Positions 1-8,585 of a DNA stretch of 54,531 nt are shown piece by piece. Below the pieces are notes generated by a model, which did not search any database, was not told the DNA's origin, and worked only from the letters and a program-made list of their open reading frames with translations. Position 1 is the first letter of the stretch; every line of letters begins with the position of its first letter. Made by a program: the position numbers and the translations under genes. The DNA comes from Phycisphaerae bacterium (GTDB lineage: Bacteria; Planctomycetota; Phycisphaerae; UBA1845), in NCBI GenBank assembly GCA_029260235.1, contig JAJDDP010000136.1:1-54531 (forward strand), written 5' to 3'.

Positions 1-1772
1 CGAATCCGAATTGATTCGTGCGCTCCAGCGTATTGCTGGTACTCCGCCGGCACGTCGTAGGTCTTGGGCGTCTTGCCTCGAGTGATGATCTTGTATCGCT
101 CCCAAAGAAGAGGCTCCTTGTCCTGCGTAAATTTCGGATCAAGGCCTACAAGGTAGTAATTGTGATGATTCAAGTAGAAGCATGCCGTAAAGATATCCCA
201 GTCGTCAGCAAAGACGATGTCTCCCTGACTTGAATCTGCCTTGAGAGCATCCATCGCTCCATTCAGCGCTGCGGCATCGAATTTAGGTTTCATCTTGCTC
301 TGAGTGCCGGCCCACAGAGGTTCGCCAAGGCCAAAGAAGATGAACACGAACACTACGCCCATTACGGCAGCGGAAGATCTCCGGGCAAACGCCAGCCACA
401 CCGATACCGTAGTCTCTTCATCTCGGTTCACAGCCCTTCTGCGCCAGGCGAGGACTAACAGGTACCCGCCAAGCATCAGCAACCATGACCGCCAGTGCGC
501 CTCGATTACAGGCCATCGCACTTGGGGGCTTTTAAGAGTGAGCCAACCCACCAGCCCGACAGCCAGCAACATCAGCACGCTTGCCGAAGAAATGACCATC
601 CGCTGCCTGGCATTGTTTTCCCACAGGTCGTCATACCAACGGGCGATGCCGTTCAGCGCCGGACGGACCATCAAAGCAGCGGCGAGCAGAGCAAAGGGAG
701 GCCAATATTCAACGAAGCGGCGCGACTTAAACATCAGACCGCCAAAAACCAAGCTGATCAATAACACAGCCATCTCGCCTGCGCTGAGCCTCGGGCCTTG
801 CCGAATCCGCAGCACCAGCGCAACCAGGAAGGGTATCAATGTTAAGGACATATGCTCAGCGACCCACCATGTATCCTGATACGGCTTCCACTCTCTGCCC
901 ACGCTGATGTCGGCAGCTAGTCCTGTTCCCAGAATCTGCAGCTGGAGGAACTCAAACATCCCCATGAAATAGGGATAAGCCCCAATGCCCAGCATCCAAC
1001 CAGCTACCGTCCACAGCACGAGACGCCAGGACACTCGGTCTCCCCGCTCGCCCAGAATTCCAGCCACCGCGAAACAGACCACCATCAACGGCCCATACAC
1101 CACTGCACCTAGATACAACTGCGTGAACAACGCCAAGCCAATACCACTCCAAAAGTAGCGCCGCCGGAGCATCAGAAAGACGAGCACCAACATGCCGATC
1201 AATGCCGGAGCGATAGCACGAACATAGGCGTGCCTCAAAAAGAACTGCTGCGGCATGAGCAAGTACAATGCCAGCCACAGCCAGCGGCAGCGCACTCTTT
1301 GTGACATTAAAATGAGTTGAAAGAGCGTAAGCGAGGCAGCGAAGAAAAAGGTCATAGCCCAACGACCGCCCGCCAACGCATCACCACCCATCATCTTGGC
1401 CCCATAAACGAAGGGCACCAACAGAACGTGGAATCCGAAGTGGTGGCTGATGAAGTCTCGGTTGATGCGGTTGAAATACACCCTTTGGAGCCAGGGGAAA
1501 TCTTTGCTTGCGCCCAACTCCGGCAATAACTCACCCATCTTGACGTGGTACCAGGAGTCGTTGCCCGACACTCCGCCAGCCGCGGCGGTTTCTGCGTAGA
1601 GGAAGTGCATGAACCCCAGGCCAACGATGAAGACGGCGATCAGTTCGAGCGTGTATTCTGACTTCCACCAAGGCTTGAGCGGAGCCTCCCGCCAGAACGA
1701 ATCAACCCCGTCGAGCCTCGGAGGGCGCAACCATGTACCGACAGCATCATCGTGGGCGGGCTCAGAAGACAT
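1..1772 (-). CDS. Multi-pass membrane protein, GT-C glycosyltransferase-like (3' end beyond window)
   Basis: The minus strand is open from an ATG at 1772 to the window edge (about 590 residues), so the C-terminus is missing. The N-terminal ~35 residues are soluble, followed by a first membrane helix (ELIAVFIVGLGFMHFL) and then an external-loop-like segment with GNDSWYHVKMGELLPE. Many further hydrophobic segments follow, then a soluble part containing DIVFADDWDIFTACFY. An acidic residue in the first loop followed by a Trp/Tyr-His stretch and 8 or more membrane helices is the layout of GT-C lipid-linked sugar transferases (PMT/ArnT/STT3-like), but I cannot name a family. It starts 24 bases after the stop of the ECF sigma gene, so it is probably co-transcribed with it. 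It could instead be an uncharacterised polytopic protein. Confidence 0.7.
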   Translation of the reverse strand, partial: MSSEPAHDDAVGTWLRPPRLDGVDSFWREAPLKPWWKSEYTLELIAVFIVGLGFMHFLYAETAAAGGVSGNDSWYHVKMGELLPELGASKDFPWLQRVYFNRINRDFISHHFGFHVLLVPFVYGAKMMGGDALAGGRWAMTFFFAASLTLFQLILMSQRVRCRWLWLALYLLMPQQFFLRHAYVRAIAPALIGMLVLVFLMLRRRYFWSGIGLALFTQLYLGAVVYGPLMVVCFAVAGILGERGDRVSWRLVLWTVAGWMLGIGAYPYFMGMFEFLQLQILGTGLAADISVGREWKPYQDTWWVAEHMSLTLIPFLVALVLRIRQGPRLSAGEMAVLLISLVFGGLMFKSRRFVEYWPPFALLAAALMVRPALNGIARWYDDLWENNARQRMVISSASVLMLLAVGLVGWLTLKSPQVRWPVIEAHWRSWLLMLGGYLLVLAWRRRAVNRDEETTVSVWLAFARRSSAAVMGVVFVFIFFGLGEPLWAGTQSKMKPKFDAAALNGAMDALKADSSQGDIVFADDWDIFTACFYLNHHNYYLVGLDPKFTQDKEPLLWERYKIITRGKTPKTYDVPAEYQQYAGAHESIRI

Positions 1773-1796
1773 GGATCAGGCGACTTCCACCAAAAT

Positions 1797-2693
1797 TCAC
1801 GCGCCTCCGGTCTTGAGGAAACCGACACTTGATTGAAAAATGGTCTCTGCCGCCCGTCCGTGCTCGTCGGCCGCCTCTTCTTCTTCGAGGTCTTGCAGAT
1901 TCGCCAGGCACATCGGACAGCCAACCGCATCGAGATGAAACCGCGTATAGGAAAGCCACGGCTCTTCCAGTAGGTCCAGCAGGTGGGCTTGGAGCGTACT
2001 CCGTTTGAGGCAGGTAAGTCGACGCTCCCGCCAGACGCGGGCCACGGTCACCTCAGCGGTATCCTCTGCCAGGGAAGCCAATTCCTTGTCGTCGGCTTGG
2101 CCTAGGAATTTTTGGAGTTTTTGGATCGCCCTGAACTTAACGCCGGCCACTGCTTTTTGATCCATGTCCAGCAGCTCAGCTACACGCAGATTTCGCCAGC
2201 CGCCATAGAAGACTAACTCAATGACTTGCAAGTCATCGAACGCCTGTCGATCACGCAGCTCATGAATCAAGCGCCTCATCACGGTCGCCAAGAGTTCGCC
2301 CTGCGTCTTGGCTGCTTCGGCTTGGACGGCGGCGTCGCTGGGCGTCTCACCCTCTTCTGGGATAATCCGATCCCACCAGTCCTCGTCGTCAGCCGGAGCA
2401 TTGAGGGCTTCGATCTTCTTGCTGCGCAGTTGATCGTAGAGCTTGTACCTCAGGATAGTGAACAGATAGGTTTCCAGTGACCGCGATGAATCGAAATGGG
2501 CCAGCGAATGGGCAAAGCCGATGAACGCCTCTTGAACTAGGTCTTCGGCATCAGAGAACCGGGCCGTCCGCGAGCGGGCAAACGCCAGTAGGCGACCCTC
2601 GTAGCGGCCAATCAACTGGCGCCAAGCGTGCTGATCACCTTCGCGAATCTGTTCGACGAGAAACTCGTCCGCACTTGCACCCGTTGACGACAT
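1797..2693 (-). CDS. ECF-type RNA polymerase sigma factor with C-terminal H-x5-C-x2-C extension
   Basis: 298 residues, longer than the ~180-200 of ordinary ECF sigma factors. Region 2 covers about residues 10-93, with SDAEDLVQEAFIGF at 47-60 and the promoter-melting segment ETYLFTILRYKLYDQLR after it. Region 4 covers about 135-197, with a helix-turn-helix around WRNLRVAELLDMDQKAVAG. The last ~100 residues form an extra domain with C228 and H253-x5-C259-P-M-C262, reminiscent of the metal site of zinc-binding anti-sigma domains; similar tails are common on planctomycete ECF factors (recalled, not searched). The kinase gene lies 125 bases upstream on the same strand, the linkage described for planctomycete ECF groups associated with Ser/Thr kinases. 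A canonical anti-sigma gene is absent nearby. Function as a sigma factor is secure; its signal is unknown. Confidence 0.92.
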   Translation of the reverse strand: MSSTGASADEFLVEQIREGDQHAWRQLIGRYEGRLLAFARSRTARFSDAEDLVQEAFIGFAHSLAHFDSSRSLETYLFTILRYKLYDQLRSKKIEALNAPADDEDWWDRIIPEEGETPSDAAVQAEAAKTQGELLATVMRRLIHELRDRQAFDDLQVIELVFYGGWRNLRVAELLDMDQKAVAGVKFRAIQKLQKFLGQADDKELASLAEDTAEVTVARVWRERRLTCLKRSTLQAHLLDLLEEPWLSYTRFHLDAVGCPMCLANLQDLEEEEAADEHGRAAETIFQSSVGFLKTGGA

Positions 2694-2818
2694 GCACCGG
2701 CCACCACCAAGAGAAAGATTGTTCGGTCAAGCCACATGGTATGTCATGTTCGAGAACCATGCCACCAATCGCACATGGAATGCCCGGGAGGCATGGGCAT
2801 GGATCGCCGCCAGTGGCA

Positions 2819-5380
2819 TCAGACATCCGGGTCCTCGGCGGGACTATCACTGGCCTGGGCGTACTCTCTCGGCCGGTCGGCGTCATCGGTGACGGGGGCT
2901 TGATCCCGCAAGGGAGCAGAGGCTGAGGGCAGAACTACGAACTTAGGCCGTTGCCGCTTGGCCGGCGTGACTAAGAGAATCACAAAGAGGAGTGAGCCAA
3001 AGATTAATGCCACGACGGCTGGGTCGCGACCGTCGCCGTGCGAGCCAAAGATTTCGGCAGAATCGGGCATCGACAGCATGGTGATCATCGACCCTGCCAC
3101 ATTCATCGAAGCAGCCATCAGGAACGGTTTCACCGTTTCTTGCCAAAACCCATTACGCTTACGCAGGGTGGTCTTCCGCAGCGCGAAGACCAACCACGAG
3201 AAACAGGCGATACACCCACAGGTCAGCGCCATGATGTCGCTGTAGTGCATTCGGAGTGCAGCGTCACTGCCGCCAGGAACATGGTTCGACGATTTTAGGA
3301 TCACCAGAACGAACGTAGCGATCATCCCGCCGGCCAACAGGAACGCCAACAGGCTAAAGAACGCTCGACCTATGCTGGACCTAGCCCGGGCGAGTGGTGC
3401 GTTTGAACCCATCGAAGCACCCTTGACGCGCTGTCCAACGGGGATGCCTTCGGGGATGTCTTCAGGATTCTCCACCATCCCGGGCGAAGCGTATGCCTTT
3501 GCAGTCTTGGCTCCAAAGGCAGCCATGGTGACCGCGGCGCCTGCCTCCTCTGCCACCGCCGTGAGCGACGCCTCGGCTGCTTCTAACCCTAGAGCCCAGT
3601 TATTCTTCTTGCTTGGATCGCCTTTCTTGGCTTCCCGGCGCGAAGCTCGGGTGCTAGATTCAGTCACTGGCCGCAGATGGGCGAAGCTGAATTCCGGCCA
3701 GGCCCACGCAATCGCTTGAACACTCAGAGCAGAAGCACCCGCAGCAGCCGCAGCCATGAAGGCGAACTCCTCCGCTTCAAAGATCTTGGCGATGATGAAA
3801 GCGGCAAATCCGGCGAAGATGGCACTGCCTATTGATAGATCGCCCTCAGCCCCGTTACGAATCTGCTTGTCCCAAGGAATGAGAATGGTCGCAATCAGCA
3901 AGGCAGCCAAGACAGCCAGGCCGGCATCCTCAGAGCCGTCTGCGAAGATCGGCAAGGTTGCCAAAAACAGTAGAGGCAGGCAGCAACCAAGAAGAATAAT
4001 GCTCGTCACCCATCGGGGATTTGCGCCCCCAGGCCCAGCGGCACCCAGCCAGCGAGACCCCATCACCCCGATGCAGATGCCCAGAGTCTGGAGCATTGCA
4101 CATAGGCCACCAAGAGCCCCCATCCATACCGGGTCTGCTTTTGCGGACGCATAGCTTCCCACCGAAATACCGGCCCCGGTCGCCAACCCCACAGCCATCA
4201 CGACCGCCAGCACGATCCGGCGGAACCGTTCCTTGCCTTGAATGGGCGCCTTTTGTGGGGGAAAGTCGCCCGGTGATACCGGCTGCTGAGCTTGTTCGGC
4301 GGCGCGCCTATGCCGACGCCCGCCGGCTAGCTTGTCCAGCTTCTTCTCGATCTTGCTATCGATCTGATCGAACCGCTTTTTGAGGCGGTGGCCAACCCCA
4401 GAGCCACGCTGGGGCGCAACCCACTCGTGGGCTTTGCCTGCCGCTGGAGATACAGGGATAGCTGGAAGGATCGACTCAGTGGGCCGCAATGGATTCGGTG
4501 ACGGCATCGGTGAATCGGCCTGGTTGTGAGCGACGTGCCGGGCGGCAGCACTCAAACTGGTCGGGTTGAAGCCCGCAACCGATTGACGAACATCATCCAC
4601 CTCGAGCAGGTCATCAACCATCTCATTGACCGATTGGTATCGATCTTTGGGATCTTTCTCGAGCGCTTTGCGAATCACCTGAGCAAACGGAGCTGGCAGG
4701 CTTTGAACTTCAGGTTGCTCGGTTAGGTGCTTCATCAACACTTCGCCGAGGCTGGCCCCCTCGAAGGGGACCTTGCCCAGGAGCATCTCGTAGAGCATTA
4801 CGCCCAGGGCGTAGATGTCGATACTCCGCGAGTAGTTTCCGCTGCCGACTTCAGGAGCCATGTAGTGCACGGTACCGACACTGGCCGTCTGCGCACTGTG
4901 CCGAGACACGGACATGGCTTTGCTTAGCCCGTAGTCGCCGATCTTCACATAGCCTTCGTCATAGAAGACGTTGCCCGGCTTCATGTCGCGATGAACGATC
5001 CCGCGATCATGCAGATAGCCAAGGCCCTTGGCAATTTCCCGGACGAAGTAAGCTGCCTTTTGTGGTCCCAATCCATCCGGCTCGGCGATCAGCAGGTCGC
5101 GTAGCGATGGGCCTGAGACATATTCCATGATGATGAAGTATTCGTCATCGGTGCTCTTCTTCACATCGAAGATGGTCACCAAGTGCGGGCTTTTGAGATT
5201 CATGCAGTGCGAAACGCCGCGGAGCTCCATGTCCGGATTGTTGTGCAGGTACTTCAGGCCCACCTCGCGACCACCGTCGCTGATGGCGTAGTACACCTCA
5301 CCGAAACCGCCCCGCCCCACGCCCCGCTGAATGGTGAAATCATCCAGCGGTCGATCACCGTATTTATATTTGTATGCCAC
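2819..5380 (-). CDS. Membrane-anchored Ser/Thr protein kinase (Hanks type) with ~10 C-terminal TM segments
   Basis: 853 residues from a GTG start preceded by GGAAGGG. The kinase domain spans about residues 16-275: glycine loop at 20-29 (GVGRGGFGEV), ATP lysine K43 (VGLKYL), catalytic HRDMKPGN at 130-137, and metal-binding triad D149-Y150-G151, which has Tyr where DFG is usual. The activation segment ends in GTVHYMAPE at 169-177. A proline-rich basic linker (about 285-385) leads to a membrane domain with six hydrophobic helices, a soluble stretch of about 100 residues, then four more. No PASTA repeats or other known sensor is visible; the membrane part may be the sensor. It lies between the FHA gene (83 bases upstream) and the ECF sigma gene (125 bases downstream) on the same strand, so FHA binding of a phosphorylated target and sigma control are plausible roles. 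Confidence 0.93.
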   Translation of the reverse strand: MAYKYKYGDRPLDDFTIQRGVGRGGFGEVYYAISDGGREVGLKYLHNNPDMELRGVSHCMNLKSPHLVTIFDVKKSTDDEYFIIMEYVSGPSLRDLLIAEPDGLGPQKAAYFVREIAKGLGYLHDRGIVHRDMKPGNVFYDEGYVKIGDYGLSKAMSVSRHSAQTASVGTVHYMAPEVGSGNYSRSIDIYALGVMLYEMLLGKVPFEGASLGEVLMKHLTEQPEVQSLPAPFAQVIRKALEKDPKDRYQSVNEMVDDLLEVDDVRQSVAGFNPTSLSAAARHVAHNQADSPMPSPNPLRPTESILPAIPVSPAAGKAHEWVAPQRGSGVGHRLKKRFDQIDSKIEKKLDKLAGGRRHRRAAEQAQQPVSPGDFPPQKAPIQGKERFRRIVLAVVMAVGLATGAGISVGSYASAKADPVWMGALGGLCAMLQTLGICIGVMGSRWLGAAGPGGANPRWVTSIILLGCCLPLLFLATLPIFADGSEDAGLAVLAALLIATILIPWDKQIRNGAEGDLSIGSAIFAGFAAFIIAKIFEAEEFAFMAAAAAGASALSVQAIAWAWPEFSFAHLRPVTESSTRASRREAKKGDPSKKNNWALGLEAAEASLTAVAEEAGAAVTMAAFGAKTAKAYASPGMVENPEDIPEGIPVGQRVKGASMGSNAPLARARSSIGRAFFSLLAFLLAGGMIATFVLVILKSSNHVPGGSDAALRMHYSDIMALTCGCIACFSWLVFALRKTTLRKRNGFWQETVKPFLMAASMNVAGSMITMLSMPDSAEIFGSHGDGRDPAVVALIFGSLLFVILLVTPAKRQRPKFVVLPSASAPLRDQAPVTDDADRPREYAQASDSPAEDPDV

Positions 5381-5463
5381 CGTTGGCGCCCTTCCGTCTT
5401 ACCTTGCCCACTACTGCTCGTTCATACCGATGACGAATGCTGACAACTAGACGCGTCGCCGGA

Positions 5464-7065
5464 TCAAATCATTCGCTGCCCCGGTATCCGGGCCTCCCAG
5501 GGGCGAATCACAAAACTGACTCCGCACAGTTCCATCGATTCACCCAGCACAATTGGGCGTGCTTCGCTCTGCACGCCACGCACCGAGTCGGGCCGAATCC
5601 ACAGCCGCCCTGCCCGCTCGAACAAGAGCAGACTTCGCTCTGCGGTCGGGCAGGTAACATGCGTATTGGATCCGTGACCCACCATGGCTGTCTGCCGAAA
5701 CAAGACCACGCGGCGAACATCGCACGGCGCCTTGGTCGAATCGCTCAAATCCAGAACGGCTGAGTTGCTCTTGCGATTGGGCAGCCAGAAGGCGAATTTC
5801 GCCCTTCGAGCGAGCACAATCTGATCGCCAGTTCTCAACAATTGTTGCCGAACCGGCCGGCCGCCCACCTCGACATCACGGGCAGCATAGAGGAAATAAT
5901 CGTCTTCCAACCGGGCGATGTCAGCATGCCGTTCTGAAATATCCGAGAACACTGCCAAGTCAGCCGGCTTGGACGCAGCCGCCCTGCCTATGGAAAGCCT
6001 GATTCCACGATGGATCAGATAACTGCCACCACCGTCAACGAGCATCAACAACTGCTCGGGAAGCCCACCGCTTCCACATTGCGGCTGCAATGCGACGGTC
6101 TCATCCAACGACCGTGGAGATCCAGGATCGGTAGGAATCTCGTCGCCAAGCCCAGCCTCAGGGGTTAGCTGTCGCCCCAACGGGCCGGTGCGCAGCGCCA
6201 GCAGAAGATCGTCCAACTGCCGCACTTGCTTGGCATTCTTCTGCACCCACCCCGCCTTGGGCATCAAGTTCCCCAGGCGGATAATCTGATGCAGCAAGCG
6301 ATCATAGTCTTGCGTTTGCATCGACTTTACCGCCTGCTCAGCCTGCGAAAGGATCTCAGCCAGTTCGCGTCGCTGGATCGAGTTCTTGGCAATGTCGCCC
6401 AGGCTGCGCAGGTCTTCTCCCGCTCTGGCGATGCTACCTGCCTCTAGACTGACGCGGACAAGCCTCAACACCTCAGCCGAAAGTTTAGCCTCAATCTGAG
6501 CAACGCGGACGATGTGCGGGCTCAACGCCTTGGCCCGGTTGAAGCGCCCTATCGCCGCCCGAAGTTGTCCAGACTTGATCAGTTGTTCAACCTGATCAAG
6601 TTTATTCTCAGCTTCAATCTGCTTGTCTTCTGCACTCTGTCGCAGCACCTGAGCATCGAGGTCGCGGGCGCTGACTTCTTCGAGCAACCGCTGTCCACCA
6701 GCCAACGAACCCCGGTTGATTCGTCGCCGGGCAGCTTCTAACCGTAGACGCCTGGAATTGGCCTTGCGCATCTCCTCTTCAGCCACGATCTGTACTTGCT
6801 CACGCAGCTCAGCCACTTCGCTCGTGCGGGATCCGTCTGCATCGGCCTTGGTCAGATCGAGCAGCGCTTCGGCATACCGATCAGCCTTGAAATGCTCCTT
6901 GGACCGCTCGATGAATTTCAATGAAAGCTTGGCAAGCACCGCCGCCCCTCGGCGATTGGCCCGCAGGTCAGGCTCGGTGGCCATTCGGAAAGCTTCGTCG
7001 ATCCGCCCGGCCTTCAAGGCATTTTCAGCCGCTTTGAGACGAACCATCAAGAGGCGATTGAACAT
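5464..7065 (-). CDS. FHA domain protein with helical repeat N-terminus
   Basis: 533 residues from ATG 7065, which has AGGAG six bases upstream; the GTG directly before it is a poorer start. Residues 1-300 are charged and alpha-helical, resembling degenerate TPR-like or coiled-coil repeats (LKAAENALKAGRIDEAF, AEALLDLTKAD). Residues ~340-430 form an FHA phosphothreonine-binding domain with G360-R361 and S377-E-R-H380, the residues expected in the binding loops; the usual N-G pair near the end is replaced by VGG. Residues ~445-525 look like a second, degenerate FHA (AMVGHGSNTHVTC, then LGESMELCGVSFVIRPW). No signal peptide, so it should be cytoplasmic. It is first in the co-directional FHA-kinase-ECF set, and is probably a phosphorylation reader or scaffold for that kinase. 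The start of the transcript should lie in 7069-7450. Confidence 0.85.
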   Translation of the reverse strand: MFNRLLMVRLKAAENALKAGRIDEAFRMATEPDLRANRRGAAVLAKLSLKFIERSKEHFKADRYAEALLDLTKADADGSRTSEVAELREQVQIVAEEEMRKANSRRLRLEAARRRINRGSLAGGQRLLEEVSARDLDAQVLRQSAEDKQIEAENKLDQVEQLIKSGQLRAAIGRFNRAKALSPHIVRVAQIEAKLSAEVLRLVRVSLEAGSIARAGEDLRSLGDIAKNSIQRRELAEILSQAEQAVKSMQTQDYDRLLHQIIRLGNLMPKAGWVQKNAKQVRQLDDLLLALRTGPLGRQLTPEAGLGDEIPTDPGSPRSLDETVALQPQCGSGGLPEQLLMLVDGGGSYLIHRGIRLSIGRAAASKPADLAVFSDISERHADIARLEDDYFLYAARDVEVGGRPVRQQLLRTGDQIVLARRAKFAFWLPNRKSNSAVLDLSDSTKAPCDVRRVVLFRQTAMVGHGSNTHVTCPTAERSLLLFERAGRLWIRPDSVRGVQSEARPIVLGESMELCGVSFVIRPWEARIPGQRMI

Positions 7066-7068
7066 CAC

Positions 7069-7453
7069 GAACTCCTAGGCCAAGTACCGACTGCCGATCT
7101 GCAGCCTCCCCAGGGGATTCGCAAACCAACCCAATCTATTCTCAGCGATACGCCAGGAAATCGCTAGAAGCGGTCGTTTCAGTCCGGGATTAGCGGCATG
7201 CAGGTCCGCTCGGCAGGCCTGGTGACTCCAAGTTCCTACAGGGCAAGTAGTTATGGGCTGTTTTCGGAGCATTGTCGAATCGAACGGGCGGACCAGAAGA
7301 TTGGACGTGCTTGATGCTTCCACCGCCAAGTGAGAGTTGTGCCCCTCTCGCGTATTCTGGGGAAACGAACGAGAATGAGTGCGCATGCGCTGGATTGCTC
7401 CGGGATGCGGACCGATCGCTCAGGTCGCATGCCCGTTATTGGGAGTCTCGTCT
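7069..7453. other. Divergent intergenic region, 385 bases
   Basis: This separates the FHA operon (minus) from the small unknown gene (plus), so it should hold promoters for both. The only unusual content is the ribosome site AGGAG before the FHA gene and GGGAG at 7441-7445 before the plus gene. A 103-codon minus reading frame here has no recognisable features and no ribosome site that I trust, so I treat it as noncoding. I see no clear -35/-10 pair, hairpin or repeat. Confidence 0.5.
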
Positions 7454-7795
7454 ATGTTCTCGTTCTTCAAGAACAAACCGGAGCTCCAAGAGTCATCCAT
7501 GACTCTCGGCATGGAGGATTTGGAGCCGTTTCTTCAGCGTGTCGCGAATCTCATTCCTAGAGGTTTCGGCCAAACCGAAATATCCCAGGTAATGCGCACC
7601 GCCAAGGGCATGGCCCTTGATGAGGAACAATCGATGGAATTCTCCATCGAGTTTGAAGGCAAGCGATCAACTTTCATAGTCGAGATCTTCATGGACGACA
7701 TCGATACACCCGACCCATATTTCTTCGCTCCGCCCGCCCTGGCAACAGCGATTGGTCAGGAGTATGTTCTCTTTAGCGAGGAACGAGGAATGTGA
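7454..7795 (+). CDS. Hypothetical protein, 113 aa
   Basis: I do not recognise the family. The start at ATG 7454 (MFSFFKNKPELQ) is chosen because GGGAG lies eight bases upstream and the upstream in-frame part (from 7379) is Cys/Pro-rich and unlike coding sequence. The product is small, soluble and acidic towards its C-terminus, with a helix-like N-terminal part (MEDLEPFLQRVANLIPRGFG) followed by alternating strand-like stretches (SMEFSIEFEG, STFIVEIFMDD). No signal peptide, membrane helix or metal motif. It is followed by a 187-base gap and then the two cysteine-cluster genes on the same strand; there is no functional hint in that. Confidence 0.6.
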   Translation: MFSFFKNKPELQESSMTLGMEDLEPFLQRVANLIPRGFGQTEISQVMRTAKGMALDEEQSMEFSIEFEGKRSTFIVEIFMDDIDTPDPYFFAPPALATAIGQEYVLFSEERGM

Positions 7796-7982
7796 GAAAC
7801 TGCGATCCCCAGCGTCACGTTTCCAAACGCCCCTAATCTCAGGCCTGTGTGCTCGCCCGCGACTGCGGCTAGGCGCGAGTGGGCCGCATTGCTGCTGCAC
7901 AGGCGAGAGTTGAGTAGCAGCCTCGCCTTTGGTACGCTCCGACTAGGTGATCCTGGGCCTCTAGTTCCGAATGTGAGCAAAC

Positions 7983-8405
7983 GTGCCAAGACTCAAAACA
8001 AAGTGGTATCAGGCTGGCTTGCGGTTTGAGTGTTCGCAGTGTGGGAACTGTTGCGGCGGAGCTCCGGGTTACGTTTGGGTCACGCGCGACGATGTTAAGA
8101 AGATCTCCGAGTTCTTAGGCAAGAAGGATGGCCAACTCGATAAATCGCAGATTCGCCGAGTGGGCCTTCGCCATAGCTTGACCGAGAAGCCGGGTGGCGA
8201 CTGCATCTTCCTCAAGAGGGAAAACGGCAAAAGCATGTGCGGCATCTACCCGGTCAGGCCCATCCAGTGCCGGACTTGGCCATTCTGGGGCGGCAACCTA
8301 AAGTCGCCCGATTCATGGAACGAAGCTTCAATCGGTTGCCCCGGCATGGGCGAAGGCAAACTCCACAACTTCGTCCATATCGAAGAGCTGCGGATCAAGA
8401 CCTAG
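7983..8405 (+). CDS. YkgJ family cysteine-cluster protein (140 aa)
   Basis: GTG start at 7983; it is the only usable start because an in-frame TGA sits at 7974. The cysteines follow the pattern of the YkgJ/Fe-S-or-zinc cluster family: C17-x2-C20-x2-C23-C24 near the N-terminus, C74 (GGDCIFL), C86 and C96 in MCGIYPVRPIQCRTWPFW, and C119. The segment C-x-I/V-Y-x-x-R-P-x-x-C-R is the family hallmark. Members bind a metal cluster, but the biochemical role is not established; some are thought to assist iron-sulfur or metal handling. No signal peptide. A second, different member follows at 8586 on the same strand. Confidence 0.88.
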   Translation: MPRLKTKWYQAGLRFECSQCGNCCGGAPGYVWVTRDDVKKISEFLGKKDGQLDKSQIRRVGLRHSLTEKPGGDCIFLKRENGKSMCGIYPVRPIQCRTWPFWGGNLKSPDSWNEASIGCPGMGEGKLHNFVHIEELRIKT

Positions 8406-8500
8406 CCCGTTGCGGCGAGCAGTTCCAGCCCTATAGTTGCGTAAGCCAAATGAACCACGAACTCGACAAGTTTCAAGTCTTGGCACCTCCTTGCCCAGCA

Positions 8501-8527
8501 GTTCTTCGTGTCTTCATGTCGTTGTGG
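8501..8527. repeat. Degenerate intergenic repeat, copy A
   Basis: 27 bases reading GTTCTTCGTGTCTTCATGTC on from 8501 match 17879-17905 at 22 of 27 positions without gaps. The reverse complement has the CCAC-AA-GACA-GAAGACAC-AAG pattern that I recall as a widespread interspersed intergenic element in planctomycete and other metagenomic genomes. It sits in the 180-base gap between the two cysteine-cluster genes, where nothing else is visible. Confidence 0.55.
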
Positions 8528-8585
8528 TCAGCAGTTTTTTCAGCTCTATCGATTCCAGATGAGACGTTGATTCGGGCGGGTCGCC

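Noticed and set aside
304-879. 191-codon plus-strand frame at the left end
   Set aside because: It lies antisense to the GT-C-like membrane protein, which has continuous membrane-protein character across the region; the plus frame has no domain.
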